From NCBI RefSeq assembly GCF_030371585.1, contig NZ_JAUDCE010000044.1: DNA of 16,065 nucleotides; one strand, given 5' to 3'. The position numbers and the translations under genes are program-made. The stretch comes from Megamonas hypermegale_A. GTDB taxonomy: Bacteria; Bacillota; Negativicutes; Selenomonadales; Selenomonadaceae. The notes under the pieces are model-generated. The model saw only the letters and a program-made list of their open reading frames with translations. It did no database searches and had not been told where the DNA came from. Within the stretch, counting starts at the first letter, position 1. Every line of letters begins with the position of its first letter. This document shows, one piece after another, positions 6,816 to 15,481 of this stretch.

Positions 6816-8033
6816 TCAGCCTTTAATTAAGCGGTAGAATTTTTTCTTGCCTTTGCGCACGAGCATTCCTTCGCCTTCGATATCTTCAGCGGCAATCGTT
6901 CTTTCCGTATCGGTCCACTTATCGTCGCCGATGGATACGCCGTTTTGCGCGATTAAGCGGCGGCCTGCGCCTTTGGACTCGAATACCTTCGCTTCCACGA
7001 GCACGTCAAGCAGTTTTCTGCCGATATCCTCCGGTTTGACGATAACGGTCGGAGCATTGTCCATGCTGCCCTGTCCGCCGAACAGCGCCTGCGCCGCTTC
7101 CTGTGCTTTGAGCGCTTCCGCTTCGCCGTGTACGAGTTTCGTAACCTCAAAAGCGAGGACTTTTTTCGCTTCATTAATCTGCTGGTCGCGCAGCGCACCG
7201 AGACGGCGTACTTCGTCCATCGGCAGGAATGTCAGAAGCGCCAGACATTTTTCCACGTCGCTGTCAGCCACATTGCGCCAGTACTGATAGAAATCGTACG
7301 GCGACGTTTTTTTCGGGTCGAGCCATAATGCGCCTTTGGCTGTTTTGCCCATTTTCTTGCCTTCGCTGTTTGTCAGCAGATTGAAAGTCATGCCGTAAGC
7401 CGGTTTTGCTTCCTTGCGGCGGATGAGTTCCACGCCGGCGATAATATTCGACCACTGGTCGTCGCCGCCGAGCTCCAATACACAGCCGAAACGACGGTTC
7501 AGTTCCATGAAATCATATGCCTGCATAATCATATAGTTGAATTCCAGAAAAGTAAGGCCTCTTTCCAGACGCTGTTTGTAGCATTCAGCGGCAAGCATGC
7601 GGTTTACGGAAAAATGCGGTCCGACATCGCGCAGCAGTTCGATATAGTTCAGCTTGCGCAGCCATTCGCCGTTGTTAATCATCAGTGCTTTTCCGTCAGA
7701 AAAATCTATGAAGCGTTCCATCTGCTTTTTGAAGCAGTTACAGTTGTATTCAATATCTTCATCGGTAAGCATTTTGCGCATATCGGTGCGGCCGGACGGG
7801 TCGCCGACCGTGCCTGTGCCGCCGCCGACGAGACAAATCGGGCGGTGACCGGCTTTCTGCATATGCGACATTGCCATCAAGGCAAGAAAATGACCTACAT
7901 GCAGACTGTCCGCCGTCGGGTCAAATCCCATATAAAATGTTACCTGTCCATTTTCCAAAGCCTGTTTCAATTCTTCTTCATGTGTTACTTGTGCTAAGTA
8001 ACCGCGTTCTTTCAGGGTATCAAATACACTCAC
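6816..8033 (-). CDS. tyrS: Tyrosyl-tRNA synthetase
   Basis: Class I aminoacyl-tRNA synthetase charging tRNA-Tyr with tyrosine in the cytoplasm. Counting from the TTG at 8036, the HIGH-type motif is HVGH (46-49), the KMSKS-type loop is KMGKT (228-232), and tyrosine-pocket sequence such as GGDDQWSNI is at 190-198. A C-terminal S4 RNA-binding domain (about 340-406, with GAGRRLIAQNGVSI) completes the usual length of about 405 residues. No ATG is available at the start: TTG (8036-8034) and GTG (8033-8031) are adjacent, and AGGAGG (8043-8048) is 6 or 9 bases away. I prefer GTG because MSVFDTLKERG matches how these proteins usually begin. The gene follows the PBP gene by about 30 bp, so it should be co-transcribed. 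I see no T-box leader in that short gap. Confidence 0.97.
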   Translation of the reverse strand: MSVFDTLKERGYLAQVTHEEELKQALENGQVTFYMGFDPTADSLHVGHFLALMAMSHMQKAGHRPICLVGGGTGTVGDPSGRTDMRKMLTDEDIEYNCNCFKKQMERFIDFSDGKALMINNGEWLRKLNYIELLRDVGPHFSVNRMLAAECYKQRLERGLTFLEFNYMIMQAYDFMELNRRFGCVLELGGDDQWSNIIAGVELIRRKEAKPAYGMTFNLLTNSEGKKMGKTAKGALWLDPKKTSPYDFYQYWRNVADSDVEKCLALLTFLPMDEVRRLGALRDQQINEAKKVLAFEVTKLVHGEAEALKAQEAAQALFGGQGSMDNAPTVIVKPEDIGRKLLDVLVEAKVFESKGAGRRLIAQNGVSIGDDKWTDTERTIAAEDIEGEGMLVRKGKKKFYRLIKG

Positions 8034-8068
8034 CAAAAAAATCCTCCTAGTAGTTCTAGTATTTTCTA

Positions 8069-10258
8069 TCAGTTAAATCCCTTGCCCTGCTGCAAGCTAG
8101 GCGCAGGAGTATTCTGCCGTTGCGGCTCAGGTTCGGCAAATTCCTGTTCATACTGCCGTTCCTCCGGTAATGCAGGTTCTTCCTGCGGCATTTCCGGCAT
8201 CTGCTCCCGGTTCATTTCGTCAGGATTATCCTCTCTGCGTTCATTATCGCGGCGCGGCAGATTGTTTCTGTCTTCTCTTGTACGTTCCGGCCGCTTGTCA
8301 GCCGTTTCTTCCTTCGTTTCCACGCTCGTTACCGGATTGCTTATGGACGTATCCGTTCCGTCAAAATTTTTCGCCGGAACATTTTTAAGCGCCGCATTCA
8401 TGAAATTCTGCCAGATTTTGGCTGGGACAGTCCCGCCTGTAATACCCGGCATCTGCGCATTGTCATCGCAGCCCATCCAGACAACCGTTACAAGATTAGG
8501 CGTATATCCGGCAAACCATGCGTCCTGATAATTGTCCGTCGTGCCTGTTTTGCCCGCCGCCGGACGGTTTATCTTCGCTCCCGTACCGGTGCCGCGCGCT
8601 ATAACATCCTGAAGCATACTCGTCAATAGTGTCGCTGTTCGTTCGGAAATGGCCTGTTTCGTTTCCGGCTTGTTTTCGTAAATAACTTTGCCCTTGCGGT
8701 CGATGACTTTCACCACTGCCGCCGGTTTTGTATAAATGCCGTGATTGGCAAATGCGCTGTAAGCTCCCGCCATGTCAAGCGCCGTTACACCCTGCGTGAG
8801 CCCGCCGATGGAAGCCGCCAGATTTTTATCATTCGGCTCGCCCGGCGCAGAGTTCATGACGAGAGTGGATATGCCCAAATTCTGCGCCGTCGTCAATACT
8901 TTATCGATGGAAACTTTTTCCGCCAGGCGCACAGTCGGCACATTGAGCGAATTTATCGCCGTCTGACGCATTGTAACCATGCCGCTGAACGTGCGGTCAT
9001 AGTTCTGCGGCTGCCAGTCGCCCAGTTTAAACGGTCTGTTCGATACGGTCGTATCCGGCGTCATGTTTTCTTCCAGTGCCGTGGCAAATGTAAACGGCTT
9101 GAAGGATGAACCCGGCTGGCGTACCGCCATAGTGGCGCGGTTGAACTGGTCCGTGCCGCGTCCGCCGACCATTGCCTTGATGTAGCCCGTCGTCGGGTCG
9201 ATTGCCACCAGTGCGCCCTGCGGCTGTTTTAAACCGTTCGCATCATCGTAATATGTCGGCAGCAGATTATTGACAGCCTGCTCAGCGGCTTTCTGCATGT
9301 CCATATCGAGCGTAACGTAGATTTTCAGCCCTTCCTTATAGACGGCATCCGCGCCGAATTTATCAATCATTTCCTGTGTTACATAATCAATGAAATACGA
9401 AGCTGTGTGATTCTGTTCTTCTTCCTTCGGATTTACGAGCGCCAAATGCTCCTGTTTCGTCCGCGCCGCCGTATCCGCCGTTATATAATTGTATTTCACC
9501 ATCTGGTCGAGCACTTCACTGCGCCGTTCCAGTGCTGCGCTCAGATTGTTGAGCGGCGAATAATAGTTCGGACTGCGCGGAATACCGGCAAGCATAGCGC
9601 ATTCCGACAAATTGAGCTGGCTTACATCCTTGCCGAAGTAAGTCTGCGCCGCCGCCTGCACGCCGTAAGCGCCTCTGCCGAAATAAATCTGATTGAGATA
9701 CATTTCCAGAATTTCGTCTTTCGTGTACTGCTGTTCCAGACGGATGGCGATAAACACTTCCTGAATTTTACGCGTTATCGTCCTCTCCTGCGACAGGAAA
9801 GCGTTCTTTGCCAGCTGCTGCGTAATCGTACTGCCGCCTTCGGCTACTTCACCGCTGACGATATTGGAATACAGCGCACGCATGATACCGCGCGGGTCGA
9901 TGCCGCTGTGTTCGTAAAACCGGTTGTCCTCCACCGCAATAAATGCGTTTTGCAGGTTCTTCGGTATTTTATCCAGCGTAACAAGCGTACGGTTTTCCGT
10001 AGCATGAATATTCGTTATGAGATTGCCGTTCATATCCAAAATCTGCGAAGAGGCCGGAGGATGTATATCTGAAACATCTTTATCTCCACTGATACCAATA
10101 GCTACCAATCCGCAGCCCACGCCCAATATTCCTACAACCAGCAGAGCCATCAGAAATAAAATGATTTTCTTCCAGTTATAGGCATTGTTTTTTTTCGGCT
10201 GTTCAGCGGAATTAGTATGCCGTTTGCCATTATGCGGCTGTTTGTCCATATAATCCAC
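8069..10258 (-). CDS. Class A penicillin-binding protein (PBP1A-like transglycosylase/transpeptidase)
   Basis: Bifunctional peptidoglycan polymerase and cross-linking enzyme of 729 residues, anchored in the cytoplasmic membrane. A basic cytoplasmic start is followed by one membrane segment (about 31-56). The GT51 domain (about 70-245) has AVEDNRFYEH with catalytic E110, then GGSTITQQLAKN (141-152) and RKIQEVFIAIRLEQ (163-176). The transpeptidase domain (about 345-620) has SSFK (S384 nucleophile, K387), SLN (437-439) and KTGT (570-573). The last 90 residues are charged and rich in Arg, Glu, Pro and Gln, so probably disordered. The start ATG has GAGGTGG just upstream. The gene lies 55 bp after mutS2 and about 30 bp before tyrS in the same direction, so it is probably part of one transcript. 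Confidence 0.96.
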   Translation of the reverse strand: MDYMDKQPHNGKRHTNSAEQPKKNNAYNWKKIILFLMALLVVGILGVGCGLVAIGISGDKDVSDIHPPASSQILDMNGNLITNIHATENRTLVTLDKIPKNLQNAFIAVEDNRFYEHSGIDPRGIMRALYSNIVSGEVAEGGSTITQQLAKNAFLSQERTITRKIQEVFIAIRLEQQYTKDEILEMYLNQIYFGRGAYGVQAAAQTYFGKDVSQLNLSECAMLAGIPRSPNYYSPLNNLSAALERRSEVLDQMVKYNYITADTAARTKQEHLALVNPKEEEQNHTASYFIDYVTQEMIDKFGADAVYKEGLKIYVTLDMDMQKAAEQAVNNLLPTYYDDANGLKQPQGALVAIDPTTGYIKAMVGGRGTDQFNRATMAVRQPGSSFKPFTFATALEENMTPDTTVSNRPFKLGDWQPQNYDRTFSGMVTMRQTAINSLNVPTVRLAEKVSIDKVLTTAQNLGISTLVMNSAPGEPNDKNLAASIGGLTQGVTALDMAGAYSAFANHGIYTKPAAVVKVIDRKGKVIYENKPETKQAISERTATLLTSMLQDVIARGTGTGAKINRPAAGKTGTTDNYQDAWFAGYTPNLVTVVWMGCDDNAQMPGITGGTVPAKIWQNFMNAALKNVPAKNFDGTDTSISNPVTSVETKEETADKRPERTREDRNNLPRRDNERREDNPDEMNREQMPEMPQEEPALPEERQYEQEFAEPEPQRQNTPAPSLQQGKGFN

Positions 10259-10313
10259 CTCAAAATCGTTGTAATACTACTATTTTACCATAAATAGCGG
10301 TATTTTGGCATGG

Positions 10314-12680
10314 CTATTTTAATTTTACGGCCGTTACGCCGCTGCCGCCTTCGTCCATGTCGCCCAGCGTAAAACTCAAGACATTGCGGTGATTTTTCAG
10401 ATATTCCTGAATGCCTTTGCGCAGCGCGCCCGTGCCTTTGCCGTGAATAATCAGTATGCGCGACAGTCCGGCGATGACAGCGTCATCGAGATATTTGCTG
10501 ACAACGTCGATTGCTTCGTCCACCATAAGTCCGCGTATGTCGATTTCCGGGCTTATCTGGCTGACTTTGGCAATCATATTGAAACCGCCCGCTTTTTTGC
10601 CGGACGGCTCTTTTACTTTTACGGCATGAGAAACGAATGAACAGTCTTTGGCTTTTACGTTCATCTTCAGACTGCCGAGCTGCACCGTCAAATCCTTGCC
10701 GCTTATGTCCGTTACCGTCCCTTTTTGACGCAATTTGTTCACATAGACAACGTCGCCGACGGCAATCGTCTTGATATCGACTGCTTCGCCCGGCTTGTTC
10801 GGGTCGTCGCCCGGCTGATTCACTTTATCCAGACGGCTCGTCAGTTTATGACGCGCCGCGTCGATTACCTCCTGGCGTTTTTTGCTGCCGAAATCGTTGA
10901 ACTGCGCTTTCAGCTCTTTGATGATTTCTTCCGATTCGCGGCGGGTGCGGCGCAGAAGCGTTGCGCACTGTTCTTTCGTTTTGCGCAATGTCTGTTCCTT
11001 CTTGCGCGCCATTTCCTGCTTCATGTCGGCAAGCTGTTTTTCCAGTTTTTCAATGCGCTGCTGCCGTTCGGCAATATCGGCGTTTTTCTGTTCATACAGC
11101 AGTTTTTCACTTTCCAGGGTATTGAGCACGTTTTCAAACTGCGCATGGTCGGCCTTGATAAGCTGCTGCGCCCGAATGATAATCGTATCGGACAGACCGA
11201 GACGGCGGCTAATGGAAAAAGCGTTGCTGGCGCCCGGTATGCCGATTAAGAGACGATACGTCGGCCGCAGCGTCTTCACGTCAAATTCCACGCTGGCGTT
11301 TTCAATGCCTTCCGTTGCATAGGCGAACGTTTTTAATTCGTTGTAATGCGTCGTCGCCATGACGGTCGCGCCGATTTGCATCAGGCGTTCCAAAATCGCC
11401 ATAGCCAAAGCTGCGCCTTCTTCCGGGTCGGTACCGGAGCCCACTTCGTCAATCAGCAATAGGTCGTCGCTTTCAATATTATTCAAAATGGAAACGATAT
11501 TCGTCATATGCGCCGAAAACGTACTGAGGCTCTGCTCAATGCTCTGTTCATCGCCGATATCGGCGTAAACGTTCTGATAAACGGAGATTTCCGAGCCGGA
11601 CTGCACCGGAATAAAGCAGCCAGCCTGCGTCATCAGCACGAGCAGACCGAGTGTTTTCATGCTGACTGTTTTACCGCCCGTATTCGGACCGGTGATTAGC
11701 AGCGTGCGGTAGCCTTCGCCGATTTTAATATCAATCGGCACGACTTTATCCTTATCGAGCAGCGGATGGCGGGCTTTAAATATATTTATAATGCCGTCAT
11801 TGTTGATTTCCGGTTTCGTAGCGTGCATTTTGCGCGCCAGTTTCGCTTTGGCAAAAGCAAAATCGAGCTGCGCCATGATTTCGCAGTTACTGAGCAGAAT
11901 TTCCGCCTGTTTGCCGATTTTGCCCGAAATGACCGTCAGGATACGTTCGATTTCGCGTTTTTCATCAATGGCCAGCTGTTTTATATCATTATTCAAATCA
12001 ACGACAGCCATCGGCTCGATAAACAACGTCGAACCGCTGGAGGACTGGTCATGCACCACGCCGGCGAAATGCTGGCGGTATTCCTGCTTAATCGGAATTA
12101 CGTAGCGGTCGTCGCGGATAGTTACGATATTGTCCTGAAAATACTTCTGGTAATCCGGATTTTTTAAGATACTGTCGATACTAGATTTTATACGGCGCTG
12201 CGACGATTTTATCTCACGGCGGATACGCAGAAGTTCCACGCTGGCACTGTCGCGCATGGAGCCGTGTTCATCAACAATATTGTCGATTTCCCGTTCGAGC
12301 TGCCCCAAAATTTCAATCGACTGCGCCCACTGTTTAAACTGCGGGCTGTCCGTTTCCAGTTCTTTAAAGAATTTTTTCAGATTGCGCATGGCATACATCG
12401 TATTTAAGATATCCAGCAGCGAACCGACTTCAATGACGATGCCGAGCTTCGTTTTTTTCAACAGTGCGCGGATATCGTGTATGCCGCCGAACGGCGGTTC
12501 GGCACTGACCAGAATATTTGCCGCTTCCTCCGTCTGGCTTATTCTTTCATTCACTTCATCAAAATCACTGCTCGGCACAAGCTTTTCCGCCAGTTCTTTT
12601 CCCATAGCGCAGCTTGCCATATCACGAAGCATGGCAATGATTTTGGGATATTCCAAAGTTTTAAAAACAGATTGATTCAT
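10314..12680 (-). CDS. mutS2: Endonuclease MutS2 (MutS ATPase with C-terminal Smr domain)
   Basis: MutS2 of 788 residues, matching the Bacillus protein (about 785). In other bacteria it suppresses homologous recombination and rescues collided ribosomes; which role dominates here is unknown. It lacks the mismatch-recognition domain of MutS. The core and clamp occupy about 1-300. The ATPase has Walker A GPNTGGKT (331-338), Walker B LLLIDEVGSGTDPEEG (407-422) and the switch region ATTHYNELK (442-450). A long coiled coil runs about 515-600. A KOW-like segment near 640-680 precedes the Smr domain (about 712-788), with IDIRGLMVDEA (713-723) in place of the common LDLRG and the catalytic-type loop HGKGTG (746-751). 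The start ATG has AAAGGAAA upstream. Repeat copy 3 separates it from the upstream U32 gene. Confidence 0.97.
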   Translation of the reverse strand: MNQSVFKTLEYPKIIAMLRDMASCAMGKELAEKLVPSSDFDEVNERISQTEEAANILVSAEPPFGGIHDIRALLKKTKLGIVIEVGSLLDILNTMYAMRNLKKFFKELETDSPQFKQWAQSIEILGQLEREIDNIVDEHGSMRDSASVELLRIRREIKSSQRRIKSSIDSILKNPDYQKYFQDNIVTIRDDRYVIPIKQEYRQHFAGVVHDQSSSGSTLFIEPMAVVDLNNDIKQLAIDEKREIERILTVISGKIGKQAEILLSNCEIMAQLDFAFAKAKLARKMHATKPEINNDGIINIFKARHPLLDKDKVVPIDIKIGEGYRTLLITGPNTGGKTVSMKTLGLLVLMTQAGCFIPVQSGSEISVYQNVYADIGDEQSIEQSLSTFSAHMTNIVSILNNIESDDLLLIDEVGSGTDPEEGAALAMAILERLMQIGATVMATTHYNELKTFAYATEGIENASVEFDVKTLRPTYRLLIGIPGASNAFSISRRLGLSDTIIIRAQQLIKADHAQFENVLNTLESEKLLYEQKNADIAERQQRIEKLEKQLADMKQEMARKKEQTLRKTKEQCATLLRRTRRESEEIIKELKAQFNDFGSKKRQEVIDAARHKLTSRLDKVNQPGDDPNKPGEAVDIKTIAVGDVVYVNKLRQKGTVTDISGKDLTVQLGSLKMNVKAKDCSFVSHAVKVKEPSGKKAGGFNMIAKVSQISPEIDIRGLMVDEAIDVVSKYLDDAVIAGLSRILIIHGKGTGALRKGIQEYLKNHRNVLSFTLGDMDEGGSGVTAVKLK

Positions 12681-12700
12681 GTATTTCCTTTCTCATTATT

Positions 12701-12831
12701 CTACTTGTTGTGCCAGTTATTTTCCCCAGCAGTATAATACTTTATATTCAGCGAGGTTAAGTGACAACATCGAGCGAATATAAAGCATTATACTGCTGCT
12801 ATGGCCTCGATGTTTTACCAGCACTTCGAGT
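12701..12831 (+). repeat. Intergenic palindromic element, copy 3 (131 bp)
   Basis: Same orientation as copy 1, opposite to the surrounding genes. The arms of the 22-bp stem are 12728-12749 and 12776-12797, with a 26-nt loop at 12750-12775 that differs from the other copies at only a few bases. Terminal inverted repeats are weaker (TTGTGCCAGTTA at 12708-12719 against TTTTACCAGCAC at 12813-12824). The direct repeat TCATTATT at 12693-12700 and 12832-12839 brackets it, although the left end is about three bases longer than in copy 2. The tail TCGATGTT (12808-12815) can pair with AACATCGA in the loop. It fills most of the 162-bp gap between the U32 gene and mutS2, so it should be present in the co-transcript. 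Confidence 0.88.
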
Positions 12832-12842
12832 TCATTATTTTA

Positions 12843-15335
12843 TTATTCCACACCGCGGAAATAATGACCGCGTGTTATATTCGTTTCATATTTGGTGATA
12901 TTTTCCGGCATCAATGCGATATGATTTTTGCCTTCGACGAGCACTTCCTTATACAGCCGCGTGAATTTCGCCAGTTCCTTTTCGCTCATGTAGCGGCCGT
13001 CAATACGGACTCTCGCTATATCACTTGCGGCAAATTCCGGCAAATGAGCCAGCATATTGAGTTCCTTACCGTTTAGAAGGTGCATATGGCAGAACTGGTC
13101 GGTAACAATCGGGAATTTCTCATTCTTGCGGTCGCTGAGCCAATATCTGTTTTTTTCACACGGTTTCGTACAGCTGCCTTTATCCAGATTGCCGAGAAAA
13201 CTGCCGAGCACGCAGTATTCCGAAACCATCAGTTCCATATTGCCGTGGACAAGACATTCCAGCGGCAGCGGCGAAGCTTTCGCCAATGTCTTTATCTGCT
13301 TAAAGTTCAGCTCCGGCGAAACGGTCGCCCCCTGAATGCCGTAATCGACTAAAAAGTTCAGCGTAGCGTCGTTGTACGTGTTGAACGAATAATCGGCCCA
13401 AACAGGCATATCACCCGCCTTGCGGATTAAATACATCTGCGCCAGCGAATGAGCATAAATCGCATCTGCCGGCAAATCCTGCACATACTCCAGCCATTTG
13501 ACAAATGCCGCCTGCTCACTGTCGCGCATAATACGCGGCGTACCGAAAGCGATTTTGCAGTGCCCGTCATGGCAGATTTGCACTGCCTGCCTGTACATAT
13601 CCGGCGTAATGTATTCATGCTGATACGAATCGCCGCCGAACAGCACGATATCAGCGCCGCTCTGCACAGCCGCCCGCACTTTTGCCAATGTATCCACGGC
13701 TACGACAAGCTCCGGTCTTTTGGCTGTTTTATTTTCACTCTTTAAAGCAAAATCCTTCTGCCATATTGCATTGTCCTTTACGGCTGAGTGCGGTCTTGTA
13801 TACGCATTAAGGCGCAGAGCCGTCAATTTTTCCACCAAAGCGCGGCGCGTATCGTTCATCACGCTCATCGGCACAATTACATTGTCATCAATAACGCAGT
13901 CCAGACGGCGCAGTTCATAGATAGTCGTACCGAGACGGTTCATCTGCTTTTCCACCGCCTGTCTGTCCATAGCGCGTTTTAACGCTGTTTCCACGATAAA
14001 ATCGCTTTCAACCTTGGCACTGTAGCCGTTTTCATCCACCGCTTCAAGACAGAACGGTTCACCTAATTTTGCCACTGCTTTTATATCAAGACCTATACGG
14101 CGCACTGGTGCTCCGCTCGTGAAAAACGCTCTGGCTTTCTGCATTAACTTGGCATCGAACACTTTAAATACTCTGTCGTGCGGATGAACTCTGCCCGGCA
14201 CGGGAATTGCAACTTCGTCGCCGCCAAATGCCTCAGCCGCTTCTTTATTTTTAACGAAAATCGCGCTGACATTCGTGCTGACACGGCCGCCGACTTTTAC
14301 CCAGAAATCAATCGTATCGCCGACAGCAACATCTTCCGTCAGCTTGATAACGGCACGGCGCGTTTTATCATCGTAGCGCACTACCCTGCCGATAAGGCGA
14401 CCGCGATTGTTCGGCCGTTTGTCGCTCATCATGAATTTGCCCTGTTTCTTTTCCAGATAAGCCGTCGTAAAATCACGGTTGAATATCTGCGACAGGTTTT
14501 TCTGCACATCCTCCGCCAAATCCGTCCGCTGATAATACGCATCGATTTTCTGGCGGTACGAATTGACAACGACAGCCACATATTCCGGCTTTTTCATGCG
14601 ACCTTCCAATTTTAACGAAGCAACGCCCGCTTCGATTAATTCCGGGATTAATTCTATCGTATTCATATCGCGCGGGCTGAGTAGATACTGACCAGCATCG
14701 GTCAAAACATTCTGCCCGTTCTTGTCCACCAGCGTATACGGCAGACGGCACGGCTGAGCACAGCGGCCGCGGTTGCCGCTTCTGCCGCCAATCATGCTGC
14801 TCATCAGGCACTGACCGGAATAGCAGACGCACAGCGCCCCGTGCGCGAATACCTCAATTTCCACATCACAGTTTTTGCAGATATGACGAATGTCCTTAAG
14901 CGTCACTTCACGCGCCAGAACGACGCGGGAAAAACCGAGCTCCTGCAATGCCAGAACACCGGCCAGATTATTGACCGTCATCTGCGTGCTGGCATGAAGC
15001 GGCAAATCCGGCACCACCGCACGGGCAATTCTCGCCACACCCAAATCCTGCACCAGCACGGCATCCGCGCCCGCTTCGTACAGATAACGCAGATATTCGA
15101 CAAGTTCCGCCACTTCCGCATTATCAACCAATGTATTTACAGTAACATGAATTTTCACATTGCGCAGATGTGCAAATTCAATCGCTTCTTTTAAACCATC
15201 TTCATCAAAATTATTGGCATACGCTCTTGCGCCAAACATTTTACCGGAAAGATAAACAGCATCCGCGCCGCTTTCCACAGCGGCTTTCAATGCTTCCATA
15301 CTTCCGGCAGGTGCTAATAATTCAATCAAAAACAT
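12843..15335 (-). CDS. U32-family protein (RlhA/TrhP-like RNA hydroxylation factor), tandem U32 with DUF3656
   Basis: Annotated historically as peptidase U32; characterised relatives (E. coli TrhP and RlhA) carry an Fe-S cluster and hydroxylate tRNA uridine or a 23S rRNA cytidine. This protein has 830 residues. The first U32 domain (about 1-300) starts LLAPAGSMEAL and contains the signature EVFAHGALCVCYSGQC (161-176) then RCAQPC (191-196); likely cluster ligands are among C169, C176, C192 and C196. A DUF3656-like region spans about 385-505. A second U32-like domain (about 540-830) has ECLVHGNMELMVSEYC (693-708), CTKPC (722-726) and the family-typical ending YFRGVE. The architecture is closer to RlhA than to the shorter TrhP. 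Start: ATG 15335 is only 2 bases from AGGAGG (15338-15343), while TTG at 15329 has an 8-base gap and gives MIELLAPAG, so the true start may be TTG. Confidence 0.9.
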   Translation of the reverse strand: MFLIELLAPAGSMEALKAAVESGADAVYLSGKMFGARAYANNFDEDGLKEAIEFAHLRNVKIHVTVNTLVDNAEVAELVEYLRYLYEAGADAVLVQDLGVARIARAVVPDLPLHASTQMTVNNLAGVLALQELGFSRVVLAREVTLKDIRHICKNCDVEIEVFAHGALCVCYSGQCLMSSMIGGRSGNRGRCAQPCRLPYTLVDKNGQNVLTDAGQYLLSPRDMNTIELIPELIEAGVASLKLEGRMKKPEYVAVVVNSYRQKIDAYYQRTDLAEDVQKNLSQIFNRDFTTAYLEKKQGKFMMSDKRPNNRGRLIGRVVRYDDKTRRAVIKLTEDVAVGDTIDFWVKVGGRVSTNVSAIFVKNKEAAEAFGGDEVAIPVPGRVHPHDRVFKVFDAKLMQKARAFFTSGAPVRRIGLDIKAVAKLGEPFCLEAVDENGYSAKVESDFIVETALKRAMDRQAVEKQMNRLGTTIYELRRLDCVIDDNVIVPMSVMNDTRRALVEKLTALRLNAYTRPHSAVKDNAIWQKDFALKSENKTAKRPELVVAVDTLAKVRAAVQSGADIVLFGGDSYQHEYITPDMYRQAVQICHDGHCKIAFGTPRIMRDSEQAAFVKWLEYVQDLPADAIYAHSLAQMYLIRKAGDMPVWADYSFNTYNDATLNFLVDYGIQGATVSPELNFKQIKTLAKASPLPLECLVHGNMELMVSEYCVLGSFLGNLDKGSCTKPCEKNRYWLSDRKNEKFPIVTDQFCHMHLLNGKELNMLAHLPEFAASDIARVRIDGRYMSEKELAKFTRLYKEVLVEGKNHIALMPENITKYETNITRGHYFRGVE

Positions 15336-15359
15336 TTCCTCCTGTCATTTTCTCAGTTT

Positions 15360-15365
15360 ATTATA
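15360..15365 (-). promoter_or_regulatory. Possible -10 element for the U32-mutS2-PBP-tyrS run
   Basis: A perfect TATAAT on the minus strand, 24 bases upstream of the U32 ATG, lies downstream of a likely terminator. I find no convincing -35 hexamer at 16-18 bp, so this is a weak call that rests mainly on position. Confidence 0.3.
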
Positions 15366-15389
15366 ATACACCGACCGACAAAAATAAAT

Positions 15390-15410
15390 GGCAGGACAGT
15401 GTTTCCTACC
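15390..15410 (-). other. Small hairpin between zapA and the U32 gene
   Basis: GGCAGGA (15390-15396) pairs with TCCTACC (15404-15410), 7 bp with one G-U in minus-strand RNA and a 7-nt loop. A T-rich but interrupted stretch follows on the minus strand. It may be a second, weaker terminator behind the one at 15450-15481, or a leader hairpin. Confidence 0.35.
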
Positions 15411-15449
15411 ATTATTCATTGCAATATTCACTACAACAAGCAACAAACT

Positions 15450-15481
15450 AAAAAAAGGACAGACAATAATTTTGCCCATCC
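15450..15481 (-). terminator. Probable intrinsic terminator after zapA
   Basis: In minus-strand RNA, 15481-15472 pairs with 15466-15457 as a 10-bp stem including three G-U wobbles, with a loop of about 5 nt (AATTA), followed immediately by seven or more T residues (complement of 15450-15456). The hairpin is about 80 bases past the zapA stop. If active, zapA is not co-transcribed with the U32 gene. Confidence 0.6.

Noticed and set aside
8037..8068. T-box leader for tyrS
   Set aside because: The gap to the PBP gene is only about 30 bases, with just a ribosome binding site; too short for a T-box.
9407..10072. Plus-strand open frame of 221 codons inside the PBP gene
   Set aside because: Antisense shadow of the well-conserved PBP coding sequence.
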